Positions 1-12,119 are shown, counted from the first letter of the stretch. The stretch: DNA of 64,000 nt from Bog-752 sp963799395 (GCA_963799395.1 CAWCWZ010000055.1:1-64000), one strand, 5' to 3'. Notes: generated from the sequence alone by a model not told the origin. Numbers and translations: made by a program.

Positions 1-1153
1 CTCGTACGACCGCGACCTCGCCGAGGGCCTCGAGGCCATGGCCTCGAGGCTGGGCGAGGTCGTCTTTCACGCCAAGCTGGGCTCGCTCGCTGACAAGTCG
101 GAGCGTCTCGTGGCCCTCACGCAATGGCTGGCCGGCTGGGCCGGCGAGCCCGCCGACCGCGAGCCGGTCGCGGCGGCCGGCGACCAGGGCCTGACGGTGC
201 GGGTCACCGGCGAGCTGCCGGCGGCCGTGATCGCCGCCAAGTACGCCAAGGCCGACCTCGTGAGCCAGGTCGTGATCGAGTTCCCCGTCCTGCAGGGCCC
301 CGTCGGCGGCGTGTACGCAGGAGGCCGGCGGCCTGCCGGCGGTGGCCCCGGCCGTCGCTGAGCAGTACCTGCCGCTGTCGGCGGTCGCGCCGGTGCCCGC
401 GACGGTCGCCGGCGGCCTGGTCGCGATCGCCGACAAGATCGACAACATCGCCGGCGCCTGGGTTGCGGGCGAGAAGCCGAGGGGCTCGCGCGACCCGTAC
501 GGGTTGCGCCGGGCCGCGATGGGGATCGTGCGCATCTGCCTCGAGCATGACCTGCAGATCCGCCGCGCTTGGCGACGCCGCGGTGCGGCCTAGCCGAGCC
601 AGCCTACCGGACCAGGGCCTCGCGGTCGTCGGCCAGGCCGCCATCCCGGTGACGAGTCGCACGACTTCATCTGGGAGCGTCTCGAGGCTCTGCTGCTCGA
701 CGAAGGGTTGCCGTTGCTGGTCGACGCGGCGCAGGCCGCGGCCGCCCAGCGCGCCGACGTGCCGCGCTTCGCCGCCCGGGCGCGCGCGTTCGCGCGGGTG
801 CAGCGGCCTTCTTCGTCGATGGTCGTGGCGTACCCGCGGCCGCCTCACTTGCCGCCAAGGCCGAGCCGGCCCGGGGCGTGGCGCAGGCCGACCCGGCGCT
901 GTTTCGCGACGAGGCCGAGCACGCCCTACACGCGGCCTGGAGGACGGCGGCCCGTCGCGGACGCACTGGCCGACGACGACGTCGAGGGGGCGCTGTGCGC
1001 CGCCGCCGCCTTGCGCGCTGCGGTCGACCGCTACTTCGACGATGTCTCGTCATGGACAAGGACCCCGCGGTGCGTACCAACCGCCTGGCGCAGTTCTGCT
1101 ATCTCGACCGCGCTGCTCGGCGCCCTGGGCGATTTCGCCGCTTGCCGGTATAG
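1..1153 (+). CDS. glyS: Glycyl-tRNA synthetase beta subunit, C-terminal part, frame broken
   Basis: C-terminal part of the beta chain of tetrameric glycyl-tRNA synthetase, which charges tRNA-Gly in the cytosol. The start lies left of the window. Recognisable blocks are KLGSLADKSERLVAL (near 70-115), AKADLVSQVVIEFPVLQG (245-300), ADKIDNIAG with GEKPRGSRDPYGLRRAAMGI (430-530), and the C-terminal anticodon-binding segment DKDPAVRTNRLAQFCYLDR (1052-1110), closed by TAG at 1151. These blocks sit in different frames (shifts near 310, 590-700, 800-900 and 1050), so at least four small indels interrupt the gene. Because this enzyme is essential and the residues between shifts are well conserved, sequence error is more likely than decay. 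Confidence 0.85.
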
Positions 1154-1181
1154 CGGGGTGGACATGGCTCGTTCGATGGGG

Positions 1182-1264
1182 CGAAGGCTCGTGTGACGGG
1201 ACGAAGGCTCATGTGACGGTGACGAAGGCCAGGGTGACGGTGACGAAGGCTCGTTCGAGGTCGA
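1182..1264 (+). repeat. Four tandem copies of a 20-21 bp unit
   Basis: The glyS-ppdK spacer holds four consecutive units beginning CGAAGGCTC at 1182, 1202, 1223 and 1244 (lengths 20, 21, 21, 21), with a diverged fifth copy just upstream around 1161. The middle units share GTGACGGTGA. Nothing shows a function; it may be slippage-expanded sequence. Confidence 0.7.
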
Positions 1265-1345
1265 TGAACGCTTGCACGAAGGACGAACGCCGCTAGGGTT
1301 GATGAATGCTCGCTAGGGGTGATCAATGTGGTGGGGAGACAAGCA

Positions 1346-4104
<2,759 letters not shown>

Positions 4105-4141
4105 GTCCGGGGAAGGGGGCGCCGCGCTCGCCGGCAAGACA

Positions 4142-4720
4142 GTGGCAGCGACGGCCGACGGCCGCCCGCTGGTCGTGCGTCGGGGCGTGCCGTCCGACGC
4201 CCGCGCCGTGCGCGACCTGATCGACGCGGTCGCCGCCGAACCCGACACGCCGCTGCTGGCCACGCCGGGCAGCATCGGCTTGCGCGACGTGAAGAACCTG
4301 ATCGGCAAGAGCGCCCGCGACCCGCGCAGCCTCTTTCTCATCGCCGAGGTCGGCGGCACGGTCGCCGGCAACCTCGGCGGCTCTGGTCTGGGCTTCGCGC
4401 CCTCCGCCCACGTGTTCGAGTTCGGCATGTTGGTCGGCGCGCCGTACCGCGGCGTCGGCGTCGGCTCCGCCTTGCTGGGGGCGGCGCTCGCCTGGGCCGC
4501 CGACGCCGGCTTCTCCAAGGTGGTGCTGTCGGCCTTTCCCCACAACACCCGGGCGATCGCCTTCTACGAACGTCACGGGTTCACGTTGGAGGGCTGCCGT
4601 CCGCGTCAGTTCCGCCGCGACGGCCGGTACCTCGACGAGCTGCTCATGGGGCGCCCGGTCGGCGCGGCCGTTGGGCCCGCGCCGGCGCGGCCGTCGCCTG
4701 CTCGCCCCGACGAGGCCTGA
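4142..4720 (+). CDS. GNAT-family N-acetyltransferase
   Basis: 192-residue acetyltransferase of the GCN5 superfamily, expected to move an acetyl group from acetyl-CoA to an amine; the substrate cannot be told. The GTG start at 4142 lies 37 bases after the ppdK stop. The acetyl-CoA loop is visible as YRGVGVGSALLGAAL (about residues 100-114), followed by the motif-B segment KVVLSAFPHNTRAIAFYERHG. A Pro/Ala-rich tail of about 20 residues follows the fold. It sits between ppdK and a small membrane protein, nearly touching the latter (2 bases), so co-transcription is likely. Confidence 0.8.
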   Translation: MAATADGRPLVVRRGVPSDARAVRDLIDAVAAEPDTPLLATPGSIGLRDVKNLIGKSARDPRSLFLIAEVGGTVAGNLGGSGLGFAPSAHVFEFGMLVGAPYRGVGVGSALLGAALAWAADAGFSKVVLSAFPHNTRAIAFYERHGFTLEGCRPRQFRRDGRYLDELLMGRPVGAAVGPAPARPSPARPDEA

Positions 4721-4722
4721 GC

Positions 4723-5253
4723 GTGAAACGCCTCGGGCGCGCCCTGGTTCCCGTGGGCTGGGTGCTGCTGCTGCCGGTGCCGTTCCTCGTGTTCTGGTGG
4801 GCCGGCTGGATCCACATCAGCCGGGCCCACGGCGCGCTCATCGAGCGCGGCGTCCTGCACGACACCACGGGGCCGGCGGTATGGACGGCGCTCGCCGTCG
4901 TGTATCTTGTGTGGACCGCGGGGCTGACGGTCGGCACCGTCTGGCTGCTCGACCGGCTCGGCTACCACTATCAGCCCTACGACCGGCCCAAGCGCCCGAC
5001 GCGCCGCGAGCGCCGCCGCCAGCGGGCCGGCATGAGGTATCAGGCGGCCCGTCAGCAGGCCAACCGCGACGCGCTGGCCGAGATCGCCCGCGAGTCGCGC
5101 AAGGCGGCGCGCGAGGGCGACGGCGACGGCGTAGAGGGCGGCGGTGAGGGCGGCGCCGCAGGCGCCGCCACCGATGAGACAAGCGCAGGCGACGAGGCAA
5201 GCGACGGTCCGGCGCACGACGCCGCCGACGGCGGCGGACACGAAAGGCGGTAG
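4723..5253 (+). CDS. Small two-helix membrane protein, unknown function
   Basis: 176 residues starting with GTG at 4723. Two hydrophobic helices are visible (about residues 9-31 and 50-75). They are followed by a very basic stretch rich in Arg/Lys (about 85-125) and a low-complexity Gly/Asp/Glu tail. I do not recognise the family. The topology suggests an inner-membrane protein with a long charged cytoplasmic tail. It is packed between the acetyltransferase and dnaG in the same direction. Confidence 0.6.
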   Translation: MKRLGRALVPVGWVLLLPVPFLVFWWAGWIHISRAHGALIERGVLHDTTGPAVWTALAVVYLVWTAGLTVGTVWLLDRLGYHYQPYDRPKRPTRRERRRQRAGMRYQAARQQANRDALAEIARESRKAAREGDGDGVEGGGEGGAAGAATDETSAGDEASDGPAHDAADGGGHERR

Positions 5254-5255
5254 TC

Positions 5256-7103
5256 CTGGCGCGCATCGCCAAAGCCAGCATCGAACGGGTCGTGGCGGCC
5301 GCCGACATGCTCGAGGTTGTCGGCCAGTACACGCAGTTGAAGAAGGCCGGCGCCAACTTCATGGGGCGCTGCCCGTTCCACGAAGAGAAGACGCCGTCGT
5401 TCTCGGTCGACCCCGCCGAGAAGCTCTACTACTGCTTCGGCTGCGGCGAGGGCGGCGACCTCCTGACGTTCGTCGAGAAGAAGGAGAACCTCGACTTCGC
5501 CCAGGCGGTCGAGGCGCTGGCCGATCGCTTCGGCGTGCAACTCGACTACGAGGAGTCGAGCGGCCGGGCCGACGCCGACCGCAAGCGCCGCGAGCGCCTG
5601 CTCAAGCTGCTCGAGCTCACCTGCGCCTACTACGAGCGCGTGCTGTGGACCGCCCAGGCGCCGGTCGCCCAGGCCGCCCGCGCCTACCTCACCGCCCGCG
5701 GTCTCGGCGACGACGTCTGCCGGCAGTACCGCCTGGGCTTCTCGCTGCCGGGCTGGGCCAACCTGCGCGACGCCTCCGCCAGGAAGGGCTTCAACGAGCG
5801 CGAGCTGACCGACGCCGGCCTCGTCGTGCCGGGCAAGAAGGGCGGCGTCTACGACCGCTTCCGCGGCCGCCTCATGTTCCCCCTGGCCGACGAGCGCGGC
5901 CGGGTGCTGGGCTTCGGCGCCCGCACACTGGGCGACGACAAGCCCAAGTACCTGAACTCGCCCGAGACGCTGCTCTACCACAAGAGCGAGGCCTTGTTCG
6001 GCCTCGACAAGGCCAAGGCGAGCGCCGCGCGCGAGGACCGCCTGTTCGTCGTCGAGGGCTACACCGACGTCGTCGCCCTGGTGCAGGCCGGGGTGACGAA
6101 TGTCGTAGCCTCGATGGGCACGGCCTTCACCGAAGAGCAGCTCAAGCGCCTCACGCGCCACACGCGCAACCTGTTCCTCTGCTTCGACGCCGATGCCGCC
6201 GGCCTGGGGGCCATGAACCGCGCCCTCGAGCTCGCCCGCCGTCTCGGCGCGACCATGCGCGTGGTGCGCGTGCCCGACGGTCTCGACCCCGCCGACTACG
6301 TGCTCGGCGGCAACGACGGCGAGGCGTTTCGGGGCCTTGCCGCCCAAGCTCAGACTTTGCTACAGTTCCAGATTCACACCGTGCTTGCTTCTCACGACCT
6401 TCAGACCGTGGACGGTCGCATGCGGGCGTTCGCCGTGTTGCGGGGTATCCTCGCACAGGCGGCCAGCCCCCTCGAGCGTGACGAAGAGGTCCGGTATGTC
6501 GCCGACAGGCTGCGACTGAGCGAAGACAACGTCAGGTTTCTGCTCAGCGACGAAGCGGCCTCCGCCGGCGCGCGGCGCGCGGCTCTTCTGGGCGACGCGG
6601 CGGGCGCCGGGGCGCGACAGCGCCCCGGCGCCCGCCGCTCAGCCGAAGAGCGCGTCCTGATGGGCACGCACGAGCTCGAGGTGAGCTTTCTCGCCGCCTG
6701 CCTGGCGCTGCCCGATCCGGGGCGCGAGTACCTGCTCGCCATCGACGAGGAGTTCTTCTCGGGCGAGGCGTCGCGGGGAGCCTATCGCGCGGCCGTCGAG
6801 CGGTTAGCGGCCAAAGGTGCAGGGAAAACAGACGAGGGGCACGGGAAGGTAAGAGATGGGGACGCCGCCGACGACGGCACCATGGCCGCGGTCGTGGTGC
6901 GGGCGGCGGCCGAATCGTTCACGCCGATCGTTCTGAAGGAGCTGTTCCTGCGGGTGCAGGAGGTGCATGTCGGCCGGCTCATTGTAAAGCTCAAGGCGGC
7001 CGTCGGGCGTGACGACTCTGAAGACGAGGTCAGGCTGATCGAGCTCGAAAGCACGCGACGCCAGATCCGCGAGGAGCTGCGCGGCCTACCCGTCGAAGAC
7101 TGA
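5256..7103 (+). CDS. dnaG: DNA primase
   Basis: Synthesises RNA primers at the replication fork and binds DnaB helicase through its C-terminus. Domains: CHC2 zinc finger (CPFHEEKTPSFS, then CFGCGEGGD, Cys39/His42/Cys60/Cys63 in this numbering), the RNAP-basic domain, the TOPRIM metal site (EGYTDVVAL near residue 265 and DADAAG), and a variable C-terminal helicase-binding region. The only standard start is GTG 5292, but residues matching the family N-terminus (ARIAKASIERV) are encoded in frame upstream, back to a CTG at 5256 preceded by AAAGGCGG. I therefore place the start at 5256, either a rare CTG start or a TTG/GTG damaged by a base error. It is followed by rpoD, the usual dnaG-rpoD order. 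Confidence 0.93.
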   Translation: MARIAKASIERVVAAADMLEVVGQYTQLKKAGANFMGRCPFHEEKTPSFSVDPAEKLYYCFGCGEGGDLLTFVEKKENLDFAQAVEALADRFGVQLDYEESSGRADADRKRRERLLKLLELTCAYYERVLWTAQAPVAQAARAYLTARGLGDDVCRQYRLGFSLPGWANLRDASARKGFNERELTDAGLVVPGKKGGVYDRFRGRLMFPLADERGRVLGFGARTLGDDKPKYLNSPETLLYHKSEALFGLDKAKASAAREDRLFVVEGYTDVVALVQAGVTNVVASMGTAFTEEQLKRLTRHTRNLFLCFDADAAGLGAMNRALELARRLGATMRVVRVPDGLDPADYVLGGNDGEAFRGLAAQAQTLLQFQIHTVLASHDLQTVDGRMRAFAVLRGILAQAASPLERDEEVRYVADRLRLSEDNVRFLLSDEAASAGARRAALLGDAAGAGARQRPGARRSAEERVLMGTHELEVSFLAACLALPDPGREYLLAIDEEFFSGEASRGAYRAAVERLAAKGAGKTDEGHGKVRDGDAADDGTMAAVVVRAAAESFTPIVLKELFLRVQEVHVGRLIVKLKAAVGRDDSEDEVRLIELESTRRQIREELRGLPVED

Positions 7104-7133
7104 CCAAACGGGCCGCAAGAAGTAAGGAGAACG

Positions 7134-8252
7134 TTGAGCGAACCGTCTGAACAGCACAAGTCGGTGGAGAGCCCCGAGCTCGCCATCGATGAGGTCAAGG
7201 AGCTCGTCGCCGAGGGCCGCGAACAGGGCTACTTAAACGGCGAGCACATCACGGACGCGCTGCAGGACGTCGATCTCACGCCCGATCAGATCGACAACAT
7301 CTTCCTACTCTTCAACGACCTCGGCATCGACATCATCGAAGGCGACGAGCCGCTGTCCGGCGACGGCGCCGAGGCCAAGCCCGAAGAAGAGGTCATCCCC
7401 AAGCTCGACCTGTCGGTCAAGACGCCGACCAACGACCCCGTCCGCATGTATCTCAAGGAGATCGGCAAGGTGCCGCTCCTCACGGCCGAAGAAGAGGTCT
7501 CGCTCGCCAAGCGCATCGAGCGCCGCGACATGGAGGCCAAGCGCAAGCTGATCGAGGCGAACCTGCGCCTCGTGGTGTCGATCGCCAAGCGCTACGTGGG
7601 CCGCGGCATGCTGTTCCTCGACCTCATCCAGGAGGGCAACCTCGGCCTCATCCGCGCCGTCGAGAAGTTCGACTACCGCAAGGGCTACAAGTTCTCGACC
7701 TACGCCACCTGGTGGATCCGTCAGGCGATCACCAGGGCGATCGCCGACCAGGCGCGCACCATCCGCATCCCGGTGCACATGGTCGAGACCATCAACAAGC
7801 TCATCCGCGTGCAGCGCCAGCTCCTCCAGGACATGGGCCGCGAGCCCACCCCCGAAGAGATCGCCACCGAGATGGGCACGACGCCCCAGAAGGTGCGCGA
7901 GATCCTCAAGATCAGCCAGGAGCCGGTGAGCCTCGAGACGCCGATCGGCGAAGAAGAAGACTCCCAGCTCGGCGACTTCATCGAAGACGAAGACGCCACC
8001 ATGCCGGTCGAAGCCGTGAGTGAGATCATGCAGAAGGAGGAGCTGAACCAGGTCCTCTCCACCCTCACGCATCGCGAGCGCAAGGTCATCGAGCTGCGCT
8101 TCGGCCTCAAGGGCGAGCACCCGCGCACTCTCGAAGAGGTCGGCCAGAAGTTCGGCGTCACTCGCGAGCGCATCCGCCAGATCGAAGCCAAGACGCTGGC
8201 CAAGCTCAAGAGCTACCGCGACTCGCAGCGCCTGCGCGACTTCCTCGACTGA
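7134..8252 (+). CDS. rpoD: RNA polymerase primary sigma factor (sigma-70/SigA)
   Basis: 372 residues; housekeeping sigma factor that recognises -10/-35 promoters. The TTG start at 7134 has AAGGAG six bases upstream. Visible parts: a short region 1.1-like N-terminus with acidic residues, region 1.2 (DPVRMYLKEIGKVPLL, near residue 102), region 2 (GNLGLIRAVEKFDY and YKFSTYATWWIRQAI, near 165-205, the -10 recognition and melting helix), region 3, and region 4 helix-turn-helix (TLEEVGQKFGVTRERIRQIE, near the C-terminus). The length is short because region 1.1 and the non-conserved region are reduced, as in actinobacterial and Gram-positive SigA. It lies 30 bases after dnaG. Confidence 0.97.
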   Translation: MSEPSEQHKSVESPELAIDEVKELVAEGREQGYLNGEHITDALQDVDLTPDQIDNIFLLFNDLGIDIIEGDEPLSGDGAEAKPEEEVIPKLDLSVKTPTNDPVRMYLKEIGKVPLLTAEEEVSLAKRIERRDMEAKRKLIEANLRLVVSIAKRYVGRGMLFLDLIQEGNLGLIRAVEKFDYRKGYKFSTYATWWIRQAITRAIADQARTIRIPVHMVETINKLIRVQRQLLQDMGREPTPEEIATEMGTTPQKVREILKISQEPVSLETPIGEEEDSQLGDFIEDEDATMPVEAVSEIMQKEELNQVLSTLTHRERKVIELRFGLKGEHPRTLEEVGQKFGVTRERIRQIEAKTLAKLKSYRDSQRLRDFLD

Positions 8253-8292
8253 TGACGCGGCTGCGCGAACGTCAACCTGTGAGTCGGCCCCA

Positions 8293-8703
8293 ATGAGCGA
8301 TACCGCGATCGCCGACTCCACCAACGAGACGGCGCTGCCGGCCCCGGTCCCCGAGCGCAAGGGCATCTCGGGATCGGTCGTCCGTGTGCGCTTTGGTGTG
8401 GTGCTCGGGGCCGTCGCCTTCGTGGCCGCCTGTGGCCTGCTCGCCGTGATCGTCTCCGGCGAGCACCTGTGGCGAGGCGTGCTTCTCGCCGTCGTCGCTC
8501 TCGGCCTCTCCGGCTATGCCGCCTACCTCGGCATCTTCGGCGTGATCCGCTACGGCCTGTTCACCGAGGGCTGCGGCGCCGGCGAGGTGGCCGGCGAGCT
8601 GCACCGCTCGAAGATCGCCTGGATCTGCGGTGTCCTGGCCGAGATCACGGCGCTGTTCACCGGCGCGCTCGTCGTCGCGCTGATCGTGCGCGCCCTGGCG
8701 TAG
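8293..8703 (+). CDS. Small integral membrane protein, unknown function
   Basis: 136 residues from ATG 8293. Three hydrophobic helices are visible: about residues 35-53, 59-80 and 110-133. An N-terminal soluble stretch of about 25 residues is Ala/Thr/Pro-rich. I do not recognise the family. It follows rpoD by 40 bases in the same direction and ends with TAG just before the tRNA promoter. Confidence 0.6.
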   Translation: MSDTAIADSTNETALPAPVPERKGISGSVVRVRFGVVLGAVAFVAACGLLAVIVSGEHLWRGVLLAVVALGLSGYAAYLGIFGVIRYGLFTEGCGAGEVAGELHRSKIAWICGVLAEITALFTGALVVALIVRALA

Positions 8704-8779
8704 CGCGGCGCACCTCCCGCCGGCCTGATCGGCAACCGGCGTCGTCTCGCGAAGTCCCGTCAGAGCTCGCCGCGGGCGT

Positions 8780-8808
8780 TTGAGCGACGGGCTGGGGTGA
8801 CCTATACT
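8780..8808 (+). promoter_or_regulatory. Sigma-70 promoter for tRNA-Asn
   Basis: TTGAGC at 8780-8785 and TATACT at 8803-8808 are separated by 17 bases. The tRNA begins 19 bases after the -10 box. A very good match to the housekeeping consensus. Confidence 0.75.
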
Positions 8809-8826
8809 TCGGCGGCCGGAGCCCGT

Positions 8827-8902
<76 letters not shown>

Positions 8903-9004
8903 ACCTTTCGCGACGTCCCTTCAGGCGGCCCCGGCGCCGGTCGGTGGCCGGGGCCGCTCAGGGACAGCACGGGCGTTACGGCGAAACGGTCTCTGCGGCG
9001 AGTC

Positions 9005-10414
9005 CTACGCGGCCGCACCTCTCTCGGCATCCCGGGCGCCCGGACGCGGGTCGATGTTCTGGTTCAGATGGAAGAGGTTGCCGGGGTCGTACTTCTGCTT
9101 CACGTCGACCAGGCGATCGTAGTTGCCGCGGTAGTTCGCCCTGATCGTGCCCTGGTCGTCACCCGACAGGAAGTTGACGTAGGCACCCTCTTCCGAGAGG
9201 GGCGCCGTGGCCGCGCTGTAGTCGCGCACCCACTTGATGTTGGCCTCGTTGTCGGCCGCATCGGGCCACATGCCGGCGATCACGGTCGCGAAGTTGGCCT
9301 CGCGGTAGGCAAAGGCCGTCGCGTCCGTCGCGACACGCTGGGGAGCGCCGTCTATCGGGTAGATGTGCATCGCCGAGTTCATCGTCGGGATCCTGGGCCC
9401 GTGCTCCAGGTGAGCCTCGATGAGGGCGTCGCTGAGCTCCGTGACGAAGTTGGCCTTCCAGTAGTGCTGCAGCCCCGCCGGGACCAGGGCATCGAACGCC
9501 CCGTTGAGGGCGGGGTAGGGCATGGGTCCCACGAACTCGGCCACCACCGGAGCCACGTCGTGGATGGGCTTGAGCGCCCGCTCGCCCTGGTCGAGGGGGC
9601 CTGCCCAGCACGCCACCATGATGATAAAGGTATCGCCGTGGCGGTCCTCCGGTATGAACGGCAGCGGCGGCGCGATCTGAAAAGCGGTGAAGCCCCCGAA
9701 CTGCTCGGGGGCGCTGCGCATGAAGTCGCGATAGAAGCGCAGGACGGTGTCGGCCTGGTCGAGCTCGAAGAACATCGGTCCGCCGTAGACGTCCTTGATG
9801 GGGTGCAGCCTGTACTCGAACGAGGTCACGACGCCGAAGTTGCCGCCTCCGCCGCGCAGCGCCCAGAAGAGGTCCTCGTTCTGCCTTTCGTTGGCCACGA
9901 GGAAGCGGCCGTCGGCGGTCACCACGTCTGCCGAGACGAGGTTGTCGGCCGAGAGGCCCAACCCGCGGGCCAGGTAGCCGATGCCGCCGCCCAGGGTCAG
10001 CCCGCCGACCCCGGTCGTCGAGATGATGCCGCCCGTCGTGGCCAGGCCAAAGGCGTGGGTGGCGTGGTTGAAGTCGCCCCAGGTGGCGCCGCCCTCGGCG
10101 CGCGCCGTCCGCCCGGCCGCGTCGACCCGAACGCCGCGCATGCCGCCCAGGTCGATGACCACGCCGTCGTCGCAGGTGCCGAAGCCGGGCACGCTGTGGC
10201 CGCCCCCGCGCACGGCCAGGTCGAGGTCGTTCTCGCGGGCAAAGTCGACCGCCGCCATGACGTCGCCGACGTCGGCGGCCTTGACGATCAGGCGCGGCCG
10301 GCGGTCGATCATGGCGTTGTAGACCGCGCGCGCTTCGTCGTACCCGGGGTCTTCAGACGTGATGATCTCGCCGCGGACGCGCTCTCGCAGTCGGGCCATC
10401 GTCAGTTCGCTCAT
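9005..10414 (-). CDS. FAD-linked oxidase, berberine-bridge-enzyme type
   Basis: 469 residues from ATG 10414. An N-terminal PCMH/FAD_binding_4 domain includes VRGGGHSVPG; His73 is the expected site of 8-alpha-histidyl FAD attachment. GGLTLGGGIGYLARGLGLS follows, and at the point where bicovalent relatives place a Cys there is none, so single covalent attachment is expected. The C-terminus ends with the berberine-bridge signature region (YVNFLSGDDQG, NYRGNYDRLVDVKQKYDPGN, LFHLNQNI). Such enzymes oxidise sugars, alkaloids or phenols with O2; the substrate here is unknown. No signal peptide is seen. It lies alone, convergent with the tRNA and in line with the next minus-strand gene. Confidence 0.88.
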   Translation of the reverse strand: MSELTMARLRERVRGEIITSEDPGYDEARAVYNAMIDRRPRLIVKAADVGDVMAAVDFARENDLDLAVRGGGHSVPGFGTCDDGVVIDLGGMRGVRVDAAGRTARAEGGATWGDFNHATHAFGLATTGGIISTTGVGGLTLGGGIGYLARGLGLSADNLVSADVVTADGRFLVANERQNEDLFWALRGGGGNFGVVTSFEYRLHPIKDVYGGPMFFELDQADTVLRFYRDFMRSAPEQFGGFTAFQIAPPLPFIPEDRHGDTFIIMVACWAGPLDQGERALKPIHDVAPVVAEFVGPMPYPALNGAFDALVPAGLQHYWKANFVTELSDALIEAHLEHGPRIPTMNSAMHIYPIDGAPQRVATDATAFAYREANFATVIAGMWPDAADNEANIKWVRDYSAATAPLSEEGAYVNFLSGDDQGTIRANYRGNYDRLVDVKQKYDPGNLFHLNQNIDPRPGARDAERGAAA

Positions 10415-10592
10415 GTCCCCCTCCTCTGTCCCGAAGGATCGCTTGCGAAAATCGGCACTCGCTCAGGGCCATACGGGTAACCCGCCCCGCCATGCTGCTT
10501 CCCGGCTGGAGAGGAGATGACTCCGTTGGCGGCCGCCGCCAGTTGTTCAGCGGGCCGGTCGTCCGGGGCCGGTCGCGCGGCGCGGCGAAGCC

Positions 10593-11663
10593 CTAGCCGC
10601 GACCGACCACCACCGGCACGGTCTGGACGAGGTTGTTGCCCATGCCCTGGTAGTTCCACGGCTGCTCGAGTGGCTGCGTGTTGCCCGCCGCGTCGGTCGC
10701 GCGACAGGAAAGGACGTGCTCGCCCGGGGCGGCCTCCCACCGGGACGTCCACTCACGCCACGCGAACCGCCCGATCGGCCCGCGCAGTTCGGCGTCGCTC
10801 CATACGCCGTCCACCCCGACCTCCACTCGGACCACGTCACCGTCGCCGCTCCAGGCGCGCCCGCGCAGGGCCACGACCCCCGGCTCGACGAAGCGCGTGC
10901 GCGTCATGAAATCGGGGTAGCCGGGCGGGATCATAAGGGCGCGGACCCGGATCGTGCTGACGCCCTCACCCGGATCCTCCTCGTCCTGCTGGTAGCGGTA
11001 GGCGACCGCCTGCTGGTACCCCGCGAAGCGTTCGGTCACGGCTGTGATGCGCGTCAGCCACTTCACACTGGTCATGCCGTACCAACCCGGGACCAGCAAC
11101 CGCACCGGCGCGCCGTGCTGAAGTTCGAGCGAATGGCCGTTCATCCCGGAGGCAAGCAGCACCTCGGGTCGCGTCGCCACGTCGACGGGCAGGCTGCGCT
11201 CGTAGTCGTGCTCGACGCCGCCCTGCGCGCCGTGGTCGGCACCAGTGAAGACGATCTCGACGGTGTCCCGACGGACGCCCGCTTCGAGGAGCACATCGCG
11301 CAAGGGGGTGCCGGTCCATTCGGCCGTGCCGACCGCCTCGACAAGCCAGGGCTGGCTGACCGGCCGCGGCTGCAGGCGGGCGCGGCCGTTGCCGGCGCAC
11401 TCCATGGTCACGGGCATGGTCCGTGAAGGTCTCGTCCGGAGTTGGTCGAGCGTGAGGGACAGCGGCTGTTCAACGTTGCCGGCGATCTCCAGGCGCCACG
11501 TCGACTCGTCGATCTCGGGGATGTCGAAATGCACGAGCAGGTAGTGCAGGCCGGAGGGCGTGATGTCGTAGCGCAGGGCCTCGAGCGGCATGCCGCGATT
11601 GCGCGCCGCGAGCTGCAGCTCCTCGGCGGTGAGTGGCCCCTCGGTCGGTTCCTGACCTCCCAT
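10593..11663 (-). CDS. Sulfite oxidase-family molybdopterin oxidoreductase
   Basis: 356 residues. The open frame runs further upstream, but MGGQEPTEG at 11663 matches the expected N-terminus and no homology lies before it. The N-terminal molybdopterin domain contains TMECAGNGR with Cys89, the expected Mo-coordinating cysteine, and HGAPVRLLVPGWYGMTSVKW. A C-terminal Mo-cofactor dimerisation domain has an Ig-like fold (about 240-350). No heme domain and no Tat leader are seen, so it is probably cytosolic. Substrate (sulfite or another oxoanion) is inferred from family only. Confidence 0.85.
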   Translation of the reverse strand: MGGQEPTEGPLTAEELQLAARNRGMPLEALRYDITPSGLHYLLVHFDIPEIDESTWRLEIAGNVEQPLSLTLDQLRTRPSRTMPVTMECAGNGRARLQPRPVSQPWLVEAVGTAEWTGTPLRDVLLEAGVRRDTVEIVFTGADHGAQGGVEHDYERSLPVDVATRPEVLLASGMNGHSLELQHGAPVRLLVPGWYGMTSVKWLTRITAVTERFAGYQQAVAYRYQQDEEDPGEGVSTIRVRALMIPPGYPDFMTRTRFVEPGVVALRGRAWSGDGDVVRVEVGVDGVWSDAELRGPIGRFAWREWTSRWEAAPGEHVLSCRATDAAGNTQPLEQPWNYQGMGNNLVQTVPVVVGRG

Positions 11664-11833
11664 GACGGCAAGTATGGGCGGCGGATGCCGCGACCAAACT
11701 GTCGCCGCCGTCTCGGGTCGCGCCCGCCCGCCCTCCCCGCAGCGCGCCACGGCGACCCTCGTTCTTGCGTTTACGTTCGCTGATCGGCAACTGTTCGAGG
11801 CCCTCCGGAGGGTGTGTCTCCTTGCGCGTACCC

Positions 11834-11867
11834 TGGACAATTGGCCCAGACCCTGGCCAATTGTCCA
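11834..11867 (+). promoter_or_regulatory. Perfect inverted repeat, likely antitoxin operator
   Basis: TGGACAATTGGCC (11834-11846) is repeated as its exact reverse complement at 11855-11867 around an 8-base spacer. Each arm contains the palindrome CAATTG. It lies just before the ribosome-binding site AAGGAGG (11867-11873) of the ribbon-helix-helix gene. This is the expected layout for autorepression by an RHH antitoxin binding as two dimers. Confidence 0.7.
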
Positions 11868-11891
11868 AGGAGGCGCGAAGTAGACGAGCTC

Positions 11892-12119
11892 GTGTCCGTG
11901 CACTTCATGATCGAGCGCAGCCAGAAGCTCCGGCTGCGTGAGCTGTCGGCGCGCGACGACCTGTCGATGGCGACCTTCGTCCGCGAGGCCATCGACCACT
12001 ACCTGCGGGTCGCGGCCGGGCCCACGGCGCTCGAGGTCCGACACGAGATGCTCGATTCCGTGGGCTCCCTGCCGCTCCAGGGACACGGCGACGACGATCA
12101 GAGGCCGCGGTCCTTCTGA
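11892..12119 (+). CDS. Ribbon-helix-helix (CopG-type) antitoxin
   Basis: About 75 residues. An N-terminal strand (VSVHFMIERSQ) followed by two helices (KLRLRELSARDDLSMATFVREAIDHYLR) gives the ribbon-helix-helix DNA-binding fold. The C-terminal tail (about residues 45-75) would embrace the toxin. The first usable start is GTG 11892, but the strong AAGGAGG is 18 bases upstream and ideally placed for the non-start codon GTA at 11880. The true start may be a GTG there altered by a base change. It is immediately upstream of a PIN-domain gene. Confidence 0.75.
   Translation: MSVHFMIERSQKLRLRELSARDDLSMATFVREAIDHYLRVAAGPTALEVRHEMLDSVGSLPLQGHGDDDQRPRSF

Noticed and set aside
9068..10480. A 470-residue plus-strand ORF opposite the FAD oxidase
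   Set aside because: It is the antisense shadow of a clearly recognisable flavoprotein; long antisense ORFs are expected at this GC content.
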